Origin: Bacteroidota bacterium
GTDB taxonomy: Bacteria > Bacteroidota > Bacteroidia > Cytophagales > Cytophagaceae
Assembly (NCBI GenBank): GCA_023392125.1
Contig: JAEVZS010000023.1
Location: 62,001 to 126,000 of the forward strand
Direction of reading: 5' to 3'
Length of the DNA: 64,000 bases
The notes beneath the pieces were generated by a model, which was not told the origin of the DNA, did not search any database, and worked only from the letters and a program-made list of their open reading frames with translations. Below are positions 34,401 to 41,209 of this stretch, piece after piece; the first letter of the stretch is position 1, and every line of letters begins with the position of its first letter. The position numbers and the translations under genes are program-made.

Positions 34401-35097
34401 AATTCTGAAAAAATCAGGCTGCAAAGTCGATGTTGCGGAAAATGGTCTGATCGCGATCGAAAAAGTTAAGAACAACCGCTATGATCTTGTTTTTATGGAT
34501 ATACAGATGCCACAAATGGATGGCGTAACCGCAACTAAAGAAATCCGTAAAATCGAATCGACATATCGGACCCCCATTGTTGCGATGACAGCCTATTCCA
34601 TGAAAGAGGATAAAGAAAAGTTTCTGATCAGCGGCATGGATGACTACATATCCAAACCTATCAAAGCCGAGACTCTGGTGGCAAAAGTCCGGGAATGGTC
34701 AGAAACGAAAAAGTTTTCAGACAATGGTCACCAGGCAGTACCGGAACAAAACGAAAATCAGATTCTGGATAAAGAAGTTTTTGACAAATTAAAAAACTAT
34801 GCCAATGCCCAGACGCTGTATAAAATATATTCCGAGTTCGAAAAGGAAGTTGAAGAGCAAATTGAAGTACTGAAAAATTCACTTTTGACAGATGATATTC
34901 AGACAATTTTGAATAACTTGCATACCCTGAAAGGAACAGCCGGAACCCTCGGAGTTGTCAGGCTGGAACAACTTTCCAGGCATATTGAAAGCAATCTTAA
35001 ATCCGGCAGTCAGATAAATCTTGATAAGGATATGAACCACTTGTTCGATGCTTTCGATGAATTTAAACTTAATTACAAGAAAATATTAACACCCTGA
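31435..35097 (+). CDS. Soluble hybrid sensor histidine kinase (PAS, GAF, HisKA, HATPase, REC, Hpt)
   Basis: A 1220-residue phosphorelay kinase with no membrane segment, so it senses in the cytoplasm. Order: PAS about 35-155, PAS about 165-285, GAF about 300-450, two more PAS domains about 455-710, HisKA with phospho-accepting His728 (SHEIRTPMNGIIGM), HATPase (SNLTSNSIKFTDEG, DTGIGI, GTGLGLAI), receiver with Asp1022 (FMDIQMPQMDG), and an Hpt domain with His1163 (NNLHTLKGTAGTLG). The PAS/GAF ligands cannot be inferred. A stand-alone receiver starts 3 bases after the stop and is the likely partner. The promoter overlaps a perfect dyad. Confidence 0.93.
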   Translation: MSVSEKSKEELLQEISSLKQQMDSKEESSQPDTTENIRKALEKVNLLILFLNENSRIVYCNEACVRFTGLKHSDITGKSLSEIFNYPPYEHEEGNPIENLSHFIKAGNETNKLKVKILNKDLKLRTVRFNVLYQSENSEFTQTILIGEDITDKKKIIKAIREGNEQLEDFFENANDLIQFFSLDGSILFVNKAWKNTLGYTEEEIKELNFIDIIHPDHRSDTIRYLENIKRGISTERFETVFTTSTKKNIQVICSINVKHENGIPIGFRGIFHDNTERIRAERAQNLYYKIAGHTINSENLENLLYNIHQELKTMIAVNNFHVALVDKENRILNFPYYVDENHGGKVTTYQRSVGKGLTEFSFFNDKPTFLYEEDILKLADEGTVELMGPVPKIWIGVPLKLENRTIGVICVKSHSDRNKYKQRHLELLDFISGQIAIAIERKRNEEKIIEQTARLNAIFQSSSHLIWSVNKARELTSFNQNYAETIYLKYDVYPEIEADGGKPKVMMLSDDIYHDFVNEKYQLAFQGKAQHFELKSTDKSGYDIWRETYLNPIFLPDGRIEEVSGISHDITEKKRWEIALQESEEKFRNIFESFQDIYFRTDIYGKITMVSPSGFEISGYTEDEVIGKHITVFNVSPKKQTNLIKRLLRTGTVRNYESNLILKDGSVMQSISNIRLIYNKDGKPVAVDGVVRDITYLKKASEELYKAKEIAERSLKVKESFLANMSHEIRTPMNGIIGMIDLINETNLDLEQKNYVQTIKKSSETLLTILNDILDLSKIEAGKMQLRLTPVSLEGTVEKLYSLFCQQAVNKNIELIYHTDPELPAYVLADETRLLQIMSNLTSNSIKFTDEGSVTINMLVHKKVVNTYTIKVEIIDTGIGIANENKQKLFHSFSQIDDSSTKLYAGTGLGLAISKELCKLMNGEIGVESELGSGSTFWFTFEAKESKRSATSKSPEDNRPAIANKLEDINPYILIVDDNSINQLVASEILKKSGCKVDVAENGLIAIEKVKNNRYDLVFMDIQMPQMDGVTATKEIRKIESTYRTPIVAMTAYSMKEDKEKFLISGMDDYISKPIKAETLVAKVREWSETKKFSDNGHQAVPEQNENQILDKEVFDKLKNYANAQTLYKIYSEFEKEVEEQIEVLKNSLLTDDIQTILNNLHTLKGTAGTLGVVRLEQLSRHIESNLKSGSQINLDKDMNHLFDAFDEFKLNYKKILTP

Positions 35098-35100
35098 CCA

Positions 35101-35475
35101 ATGTTAACATCTAAAAAAGTTCTGATCGGAGAAGACAGTTCCGTAATTCAAAACCTGACCAGAAAAATCCTGGAGTTTCAGAATTTCAGGATTGTATCGG
35201 CAAAAAACGGAAAAGATGTACTTAAAGCACTTGAGACAGAGCATTTCGATATTATCCTTCTCGATATCAATATGCCTCAAATGGACGGTATGACCTGTGC
35301 AAAAGCTATTCGAAGCATGGAAGGGGAAAAAGCAAATGTTCCTTTAATTGCAATAACCGGCAATGCCCGTAACTATTCTGAAAATGACTTCAAAGACGCC
35401 GGCTTCAACGAATATCTCCAAAAACCGCTTGATTTTGACAAACTGGTTGAAGTCGTAAAAAAGTATACCCTGTAG
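35101..35475 (+). CDS. Stand-alone response regulator receiver
   Basis: A 124-residue CheY-like protein with only a receiver domain. Acidic pair GEDS (Glu11, Asp12), phosphorylation site Asp55 in LLDINMPQMDG, the Thr in AITGNA and the Lys in LQKPLDF are all in place. It lies 3 bases after the hybrid kinase and would take phosphate from the kinase's Hpt domain, or act as a phosphate sink. It has no DNA-binding output, so it must work by protein contact. Confidence 0.9.
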   Translation: MLTSKKVLIGEDSSVIQNLTRKILEFQNFRIVSAKNGKDVLKALETEHFDIILLDINMPQMDGMTCAKAIRSMEGEKANVPLIAITGNARNYSENDFKDAGFNEYLQKPLDFDKLVEVVKKYTL

Positions 35476-35482
35476 TAAAACA

Positions 35483-35758
35483 ATGCAGATAAAATACACT
35501 ACACCGTTTTTATCAAAATTAGAAGATATTTTTTCCGAATCCGATTACATCCTTCGATATGAAAAGGGAAAATTTCAATCAGGCTATTGTATACTGAAAG
35601 AAACCAGGATTGTCATCGTCAACAAGTATTTTCCTCTGGAAGGACGAATCAACTCAATTGTTGAAATACTGAGATCTGTTAACCTTGATATCAGCAAGCT
35701 TTCCGAAAAAAACAGAAAGCTCTATCACGAACTGAATCAAATGGAGATTAAGCTGTGA
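35483..35758 (+). CDS. Conserved-looking small protein of unknown function
   Basis: A 91-residue soluble protein that I do not place in a named family. It is mixed alpha/beta with a C-terminal charged helix (ISKLSEKNRKLYHELNQMEI) and a central GYCILKETRIVIVNKYFPLEGRI-like beta region; no signal peptide, Cys motif or catalytic signature is visible. It starts 7 bases after the receiver gene and its stop codon overlaps the GTG start of the next gene, so translation is probably coupled to the hydrolase. A role with that hydrolase is only suggested by position. Confidence 0.75.
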   Translation: MQIKYTTPFLSKLEDIFSESDYILRYEKGKFQSGYCILKETRIVIVNKYFPLEGRINSIVEILRSVNLDISKLSEKNRKLYHELNQMEIKL

Positions 35759-36516
35759 AAGTTACTTTTTTAGGCACAGGCACTTCTCAGGGCGTACCGG
35801 TTATCGGCTGTCAGTGTGAAGTTTGCACATCATTGGACTTCAGAGACAACCGGCTCAGAACCTCTATTCATATTGCTACCGAAAACAATAGCTTCATTGT
35901 TGATGCAGGTCCTGATTTTCGTCAGCAGGTCCTGCGGGAGCGTATCCGGACACTTGACGCTTTGCTTATGACCCATCAGCACAAAGATCATACTGCAGGG
36001 CTTGATGATGTCAGAGCATTTAATTATCTGCAGCAAAAACATCTGCCGGTATACGGCCGTCAGGAAGTGCTGGACCAGCTAAAGCAGGAATTTGCATATG
36101 CTTTTGCTGATTTTAAATATCCGGGTATTCCTCTGATTGAATTAAAGTCTATCGAAAACCAGCCTTTCGAAATAAACGGAACCCCTATCACTCCCATTGA
36201 AGTAATTCACTACAGGTTACCCGTATTCGGATTTCGCATCGGGGATTTTACCTATATCACTGATGCAAAATCCATTTCTGCAGAAGAGCTGGAAAAAGTA
36301 AAAGGATCAAAAATAATTGTATTGAATGCTTTGCAAAAGGAAGCACATATTTCGCACTTTACATTGAGCGAAGCAGTCACACTTCTCATGGAACTTAATC
36401 CCCAAAAAGCTTTTCTTACTCATATCAGTCACAGAATGGGGACTTATGCCGAAGTGCAGCGTACACTTCCCGATTTTATCCAGTTAGCCTTTGACGGACT
36501 GTCATTTGAATTGTAG
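35755..36516 (+). CDS. Metallo-beta-lactamase-fold hydrolase, PhnP/RNase Z-like
   Basis: A 253-residue metal-dependent hydrolase. It starts at a GTG whose last two bases form the upstream stop. Signatures: VTFLGTGTSQGVPVIGC with CQCEVC (a cysteine cluster typical of PhnP-type proteins), metal ligands THQHKDHTAGLDD, DAGPDF, YITDAKSI and the late LTHISH. The family cleaves cyclic or linear phosphodiesters. PhnP acts in phosphonate use, but no phosphonate genes are nearby, so the substrate is open. It ends the kinase-receiver-unknown transcript and is convergent with the SulP gene 24 bases away. Confidence 0.85.
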   Translation: MKVTFLGTGTSQGVPVIGCQCEVCTSLDFRDNRLRTSIHIATENNSFIVDAGPDFRQQVLRERIRTLDALLMTHQHKDHTAGLDDVRAFNYLQQKHLPVYGRQEVLDQLKQEFAYAFADFKYPGIPLIELKSIENQPFEINGTPITPIEVIHYRLPVFGFRIGDFTYITDAKSISAEELEKVKGSKIIVLNALQKEAHISHFTLSEAVTLLMELNPQKAFLTHISHRMGTYAEVQRTLPDFIQLAFDGLSFEL

Positions 36517-36540
36517 TGCAGCAATGCTCTAACTTTTCCC

Positions 36541-38085
36541 TTATTGTCTCTTATAAGAGGATTTCAATCCAATTGTCTTGACACCAATATTTTTATAAAC
36601 AGCCCGTATCTTAAAATCCTCAATCACTTCCAGCACATCATCGTCAATATAAAAGGATTCGCTGGCATCCAGTTCAACATCCATATCTCCTTTTATCTTC
36701 TCCAGCGTATCTGCAATGACTGATTTGCTCATAAAGGAAACTTCCGAAGAAAATTTCAGCACCATCTTCTTTCGGCCCTCGGCTTTTTCTTCGTATCTGA
36801 TCACAAACGGGTTTTTATAATTACGGACTAGTATAAAAACAATAGAAGTCAGAAGACCGATTGCAATACCAATCAAAAGATCACTCAGATTAATTGCCAC
36901 TATAGTGACAAAAAACGGAACAAAATGCAAATACCCCTTCCGCATCATTTCTTTCATGAGCGATACATTAGCCAGCTTATACCCTACAACAAGCAAAATG
37001 GCTGCAAGCGAAGCATAGGGAATCAGGTTTAACCATGATGAAATGGTAACAATGCTTATGGCCAGCAAAATACCATGAATAATTGTAGACATTTTAGAAC
37101 GGGCTCCGGCTGTTATATTTGCCGACCCACGTACAATCACCGCAGTAATCGGTAATCCCCCGATTAATCCGGCAACAAGATTTCCTATCCCTTGCGCTTT
37201 AAGTTCCAGGTTGGTATTCGTTACTCTTTTCAAAGGATCAATTTTATCGATCGCTTCTATGCTTAACAAGGTCTCAATACTTGAAACAATTGCCAGTGTG
37301 AAAGCCACCATTACTACATCATAGGAAAGTATGCCTGTCCAGTCCGGCGTTGTAAAGTTTGAAAGAAACTGATTGAATGAATCAGAAGCCGGAATCTGCA
37401 CAAGATGTTCTTCACTCAGACCATATCCTATCTTCCCTAAAAGATAGTTTACCAGAACTCCCATTACCACGACAATTAAAGGTGCCGGTAAAATTTTTAT
37501 TTTACCCAGAGGAGTTTTGGGCCAGACAATTAATACAGACAAAGAAAGCGTGCTAATAAGCAGCGCTGGCAGATTTATCTGCTTTATGGCTTTCCCGACT
37601 TCGGTAAATGTATTTTCCTTATCCCACTGTAAAAAATCAAGGCTTCCAAAATATTCAAGATCGTCACCCAGAGCATGAGGAATCTGCTTGAGGACCAGAA
37701 TAATACCAATAGCTGCCAACATTCCTTTGATAACACTGGAAGGAAAAAAGCTGGCAATCACTCCTGCCCTGAGAAAGCCAAGGATTATCTGAAACATAGC
37801 AGAAATTACTACCGCAGTAAGAAACAACCGATAGTCTCCCAGATTCTGAATAGCATTAAAAACGATTACGGCTAAGCCGGCTGCCGGACCACTTACAGCA
37901 AGCTGCGCATTACTAATCAGTCCTACCACAATACCACCGACAACACCACTGATAAGCCCCGTAAAAAGATCTGCTCCTGACGCAAGCGCTATGCCAAGAC
38001 AAAGAGGCAGCGCTACAAGAAAGACTACTATTCCTGCTGAAAAATCGTATTTTAAGTTACTTAATGCAGATCGGTCGGATGCCAT
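36541..38085 (-). CDS. SulP-family anion transporter with STAS-like tail
   Basis: A 514-residue inner-membrane transporter. Helix 1 region FSAGIVVFLVALPLCLGIALASG and the following QLAVSGPAAGLAVIV and GSANITAGARSK segments are characteristic of SulP proteins; ten or more hydrophobic helices are visible. The last 80 or so residues after RNYKNPFVIR form a small STAS-like domain (VSFMSKSVIADTLEKI, LDASESFYIDDDVLEVIEDF). Substrates in the family are sulfate, bicarbonate or other anions. There is no carbonic anhydrase gene beside it to favour bicarbonate. Confidence 0.9.
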   Translation of the reverse strand: MASDRSALSNLKYDFSAGIVVFLVALPLCLGIALASGADLFTGLISGVVGGIVVGLISNAQLAVSGPAAGLAVIVFNAIQNLGDYRLFLTAVVISAMFQIILGFLRAGVIASFFPSSVIKGMLAAIGIILVLKQIPHALGDDLEYFGSLDFLQWDKENTFTEVGKAIKQINLPALLISTLSLSVLIVWPKTPLGKIKILPAPLIVVVMGVLVNYLLGKIGYGLSEEHLVQIPASDSFNQFLSNFTTPDWTGILSYDVVMVAFTLAIVSSIETLLSIEAIDKIDPLKRVTNTNLELKAQGIGNLVAGLIGGLPITAVIVRGSANITAGARSKMSTIIHGILLAISIVTISSWLNLIPYASLAAILLVVGYKLANVSLMKEMMRKGYLHFVPFFVTIVAINLSDLLIGIAIGLLTSIVFILVRNYKNPFVIRYEEKAEGRKKMVLKFSSEVSFMSKSVIADTLEKIKGDMDVELDASESFYIDDDVLEVIEDFKIRAVYKNIGVKTIGLKSSYKRQ

Positions 38086-38210
38086 AAATATTCAATTCAC
38101 AATGAACATATAATGATGCTCAGGTATTCATTGTTCATAAAAAATCTGCCCGGGAAAAATGAAACGCCAGTATAAACACCATCAGAGAAACAGCAATCCT
38201 GTGAGAGAAG

Positions 38211-38237
38211 CAAAATAAAAAGCCTCTTTTCAGAGGC
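38211..38237 (-). terminator. Terminator of the HU gene
   Basis: Read on the minus strand, GCCTCT pairs with AGAGGC around GAAA and is followed by TTTTTATTTTG. It begins 22 bases after the HU stop. Confidence 0.88.
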
Positions 38238-38259
38238 CCTTTATTAAGACTTTTGCCAA

Positions 38260-38532
38260 TTACTTAATGTTGTCGGACAACTGAGCACCAGCTTTAAACT
38301 TCACCACATTCTTAGCTTTGATTTCGATTGGCTTACCAGTCTGAGGATTTCTTCCGGTTCTTGCACTTCTCTTGGAAAGATCAAAAGTACCAAATCCGAT
38401 TAAAGCTACTTTTTCACCTTTTTTCAGGGTTTCAGACGTAACATTAATAAAAGCTTCCAACGCCTTCTTTGCATCCGCTTTGGACAATTTTGCCTCTGAC
38501 GCTATAGCGTCGATTAATTCTGCTTTGTTCAT
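38260..38532 (-). CDS. HU-family DNA-binding protein
   Basis: A 90-residue histone-like protein that bends and compacts DNA. The N-terminal helices MNKAELIDAIASEAKLSKAD and the dimer core KKGEKVALIGFGTFDLSKR are followed by the DNA-binding arm RTGRNPQTGKPIEIKAKNVV, with the intercalating proline in NPQTG. Full length, single-gene transcript with a consensus promoter upstream and a terminator downstream. IHF subunits are the alternative, but the arm reads as HU. Confidence 0.96.
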   Translation of the reverse strand: MNKAELIDAIASEAKLSKADAKKALEAFINVTSETLKKGEKVALIGFGTFDLSKRSARTGRNPQTGKPIEIKAKNVVKFKAGAQLSDNIK

Positions 38533-38914
38533 TTTTTAAGATATTTGACTTAAACAATAATTATAAATAACTGAATCTTTATCAAAGATAATTGAAAACA
38601 TACATCTGTCAATCCCCGGAATTTTAATTTTATTAAAATATTTTTAGAAAATATTATATTTTTTCAAACAAAAATAAATAAACATCTAACAATCAACACA
38701 ATAAACAAAACAAAAATCCAAAGTAAGTTTTTATTAAAAGTTAAAAAAAAAGCTGCACCTGGCTATTTTAGTGACTTTTATCAGTAAAATCATTGTCCGG
38801 AAAAGCCGCTGTCCGGAATTAATTTATCTGGTAATTGTTAATATAAATTGTATTATTTGCAGTCAATATCTAACCTTCATCCGGATATTCTGAAACCAGT
38901 AAAAGCAATTTCAC
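38533..38914. other. 382-base A/T-rich intergenic region between HU and DUF2007 genes
   Basis: No gene is apparent. Besides the HU promoter it holds an imperfect 26-base dyad at 38765-38790 (ATTTTAGTGA against TCAGTAAAAT, one mismatch) and a 9-base direct repeat TGTCCGGAA at 38794-38802 and 38810-38818. The A/T-rich middle (38630-38760) may simply be promoter-proximal spacer. No tRNA or known RNA fold was recognised. Confidence 0.6.
38583..38612 (-). promoter_or_regulatory. Consensus Bacteroidota promoter of the HU gene
   Basis: On the minus strand TTG (38612-38610), a 19-base spacer and TATCTTTG (38590-38583) fit the consensus exactly. The start codon is 50 bases past the -7 box. Confidence 0.8.
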
Positions 38915-39346
38915 ATGCATCAACTTGTAACCATAGCCTCATACAGCAACCCGATCGAAGCCAATCTCCATAAAGCCAAGCTTGAGTCGCATGATATAGC
39001 CTGCTTTCTGATGGATGAAAATATGGTTAGCATTGTCCCTTTCTACTCCCTGGCGATAGGCAACATCAAACTGAAAGTATCCGCCTGTGAATCTGACAGG
39101 GCTATTAAAATATTATCTGATAAGTCAGACATTACGCTGACAGATAATTTCAAGCTAAACAAAGAGAATGAAACGTCACCGGAAAACAAATGCCCCTGCT
39201 GTCTGTCAACCAATATATATCAGAACAAATATTCCAGGAAATCGCTTCTTTCATTCCTTCTGATCGGATTTCCGGTACCAATCCGAAAAAAAGGCTTCCG
39301 CTGTTTTGACTGTGGCTTTGAATGGAAAAACGCAGACAAGTCTTAA
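38915..39346 (+). CDS. DUF2007-domain protein with C-terminal zinc ribbon
   Basis: A 143-residue soluble protein. Residues 1-70 match the DUF2007 pattern (VTIASYSNPIEANLHKAKLE, then CFLMDENM... IKLKVSACESDRAIKIL), a small ferredoxin-like fold often called a putative signal-transducing domain, with no proven function. The C-terminal part has two cysteine pairs, CPCC and CFDCGFEW, that should bind zinc. The last four bases overlap a tiny convergent reading frame. A hairpin terminator lies 104 bases downstream. Confidence 0.82.
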   Translation: MHQLVTIASYSNPIEANLHKAKLESHDIACFLMDENMVSIVPFYSLAIGNIKLKVSACESDRAIKILSDKSDITLTDNFKLNKENETSPENKCPCCLSTNIYQNKYSRKSLLSFLLIGFPVPIRKKGFRCFDCGFEWKNADKS

Positions 39347-39420
39347 GTCATCGCCATAAAACTCCATATCCAGGAAAAGACAATAGCAGCTAGAGTAATG
39401 AGCATCAGTACTTTTTTCAT
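39343..39420 (-). CDS. Candidate 25-residue single-helix membrane peptide
   Basis: ATG at 39420, stop at 39343-39345. The peptide has a basic start (MKKVL) and one hydrophobic helix with three aromatic positions near its end (IVFSWIWSFMAMT). It looks like a genuine small membrane protein rather than chance because of the MKK start and uniform hydrophobicity, but there is no clear ribosome site (rare in this phylum anyway) and no exact -7 box upstream. It overlaps the end of the DUF2007 gene by four bases on the other strand. Confidence 0.35.
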   Translation of the reverse strand: MKKVLMLITLAAIVFSWIWSFMAMT

Positions 39421-39449
39421 CTTTTTAATCGGGGTTTATTAAAATCCGG

Positions 39450-39473
39450 ATCGGAATAAGATTCCGATTTTTC
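39450..39473 (+). terminator. Probable terminator downstream of the DUF2007 gene
   Basis: Perfect stem ATCGGAAT (39450-39457) with ATTCCGAT (39461-39468), 3-nt loop, then TTTTC. It could serve the plus-strand DUF2007 transcript. Confidence 0.6.
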
Positions 39474-39631
39474 AACTGCTCGAGTATCCAACAACGCATA
39501 CCAGGTATAATACGCAGTATTTCGCAACGAGGTTTTGTTTATCCGTTTTAAGTTTTCCACATCGGAATTTTATTATTGTGGAATGTATTCTTATGCAATA
39601 ATGTTTTAAATTCAATCTTTTTATATCCGAT

Positions 39632-41188
39632 ATGAGCAAAGAAAAACGAAAAGACAAAGAGACCGAGCACCATCATATACATCTTCGTACAGTTACCATG
39701 AGCGATTATGAAGATATAAAGGAAATTATGGACCGGGTCTACAGTAATGCAGGCGGCGCATGGACCAAAAAGGAATTCAAATCCATGCTCAAATATTTTC
39801 CGCAGGGTCAGATTGGTATTGAAGACAATGGAAAAATAGTTGCTGCTGCTTTCAGTCTTGTTGTTGACTATTCAAAATTCGGTGATAAGCATACCTACAA
39901 ACAGATTACCGGCGAAGGTTTGCTTACAACCCATCAGGATGATGGTGATACCCTATACGGAATTGATGTATTTGTTCATCCGGATTACCAGGGAATGCGG
40001 CTGGGCCGAAGACTTTATGATGCCAGAAAAGAATTATGCGAAGGGCTTAATTTGCGGGCTATCATCGCCGGCGGACGAATTCCCGGATATAAAGATCATG
40101 CAGAGAAACTCACCCCACGGCAATATATAGACAAGGTTAAAAACAAGGAAATCTACGATCCTATTCTGACTTTTCAGCTGGCCAACAACTTCCACGTCAG
40201 AAAGCTGATGAACAACTATCTTCCTGACGATACCGAATCCAAATCGTATGCAACACTCCTTGAATGGATCAACATAGATTATGATGAAAGCATCAAGCTG
40301 ATTGGTGGAGCCAAGGAATCAGCCAGGGTAGGCGTTGTCCAATGGATGATGCGCCCCGTTACCGGGATTAATGAGATGCTTAAACAGATCGAGTTCTTTG
40401 TTGATGCAGTATCCGATTATAAAGCTGACTTTATTATATTCCCGGAATTCTTCAACGCTCCGTTAATGGCTGGTTTTGCTTCAGATAACTCGGCTGATGC
40501 AGTCCGACAGCTTGCCGAATATACCGAAACAATCAAAGAAGCAATGATAAGCTATGCGCTTAGCTATAATATCAATATTATAGCCGGGAGCATGCCTTTG
40601 TATCAGCGCGGCAAACTTTACAATGTATGCTATCTGTGCCGCCGGGATGGTACATACGATGTACAATATAAGCTTCATGTTACTCCGGATGAGCAAACAT
40701 ACTGGGGCTTACAGGGAGGCAACAAGCTCCAGGTATTCGAAACAGACTCAGGCAAAATCGGAATTCTTATCTGCTATGATATTGAATTTCCCGAATTGTC
40801 CAGAATGCTTGGTGAACAGGAAATCAATATTCTTTTTGTTCCTTTCTGGACAGATACCAAAACGGCTTTCCTTAGGGTCATGCGGTGCGCACAGGCAAGA
40901 GCAATCGAAAATGAATGCTATGTTGCAATTTCCGGAAGTGTGGGAAATATGCCGGGGGTTGAAAATATGGATATCCAATATGCTCAGTCCGCTGTCTTCT
41001 CTCCTTCGGACTTTTCATTCCCGCATGATGCTATTGTTGCCGAAGCAACTCCTAATGCAGAAACCATGCTGGTTGTAGATCTTGATTACTACCTGCTGAA
41101 AAAGCTCCGCAAACAAGGGACCGTCCGTAATCATCTAAACCGGAGAAAAGACCTGTACAAAATCGAATGGTTAAAAAAGGATAAGTAG
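39632..41188 (+). CDS. Fusion of GNAT acetyltransferase and carbon-nitrogen hydrolase
   Basis: A 518-residue two-domain enzyme. Residues about 15-200 are a GNAT domain (VFVHPDYQGMRLGRRLYDAR is the acetyl-CoA loop). Residues about 225-510 are a nitrilase-superfamily domain with the catalytic triad visible: Glu in IIFPEFFNAP, Lys in QYKLHVTPDE, Cys in ILICYDIEFPE. This fusion is a known architecture of unclear role; substrates are likely an amide on one side and an amine on the other. It is followed 21 bases later by priA and may share a transcript with it. Confidence 0.9.
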   Translation: MSKEKRKDKETEHHHIHLRTVTMSDYEDIKEIMDRVYSNAGGAWTKKEFKSMLKYFPQGQIGIEDNGKIVAAAFSLVVDYSKFGDKHTYKQITGEGLLTTHQDDGDTLYGIDVFVHPDYQGMRLGRRLYDARKELCEGLNLRAIIAGGRIPGYKDHAEKLTPRQYIDKVKNKEIYDPILTFQLANNFHVRKLMNNYLPDDTESKSYATLLEWINIDYDESIKLIGGAKESARVGVVQWMMRPVTGINEMLKQIEFFVDAVSDYKADFIIFPEFFNAPLMAGFASDNSADAVRQLAEYTETIKEAMISYALSYNINIIAGSMPLYQRGKLYNVCYLCRRDGTYDVQYKLHVTPDEQTYWGLQGGNKLQVFETDSGKIGILICYDIEFPELSRMLGEQEINILFVPFWTDTKTAFLRVMRCAQARAIENECYVAISGSVGNMPGVENMDIQYAQSAVFSPSDFSFPHDAIVAEATPNAETMLVVDLDYYLLKKLRKQGTVRNHLNRRKDLYKIEWLKKDK

Positions 41189-41209
41189 CGTAGTATCCTT
41201 GACGAACAC

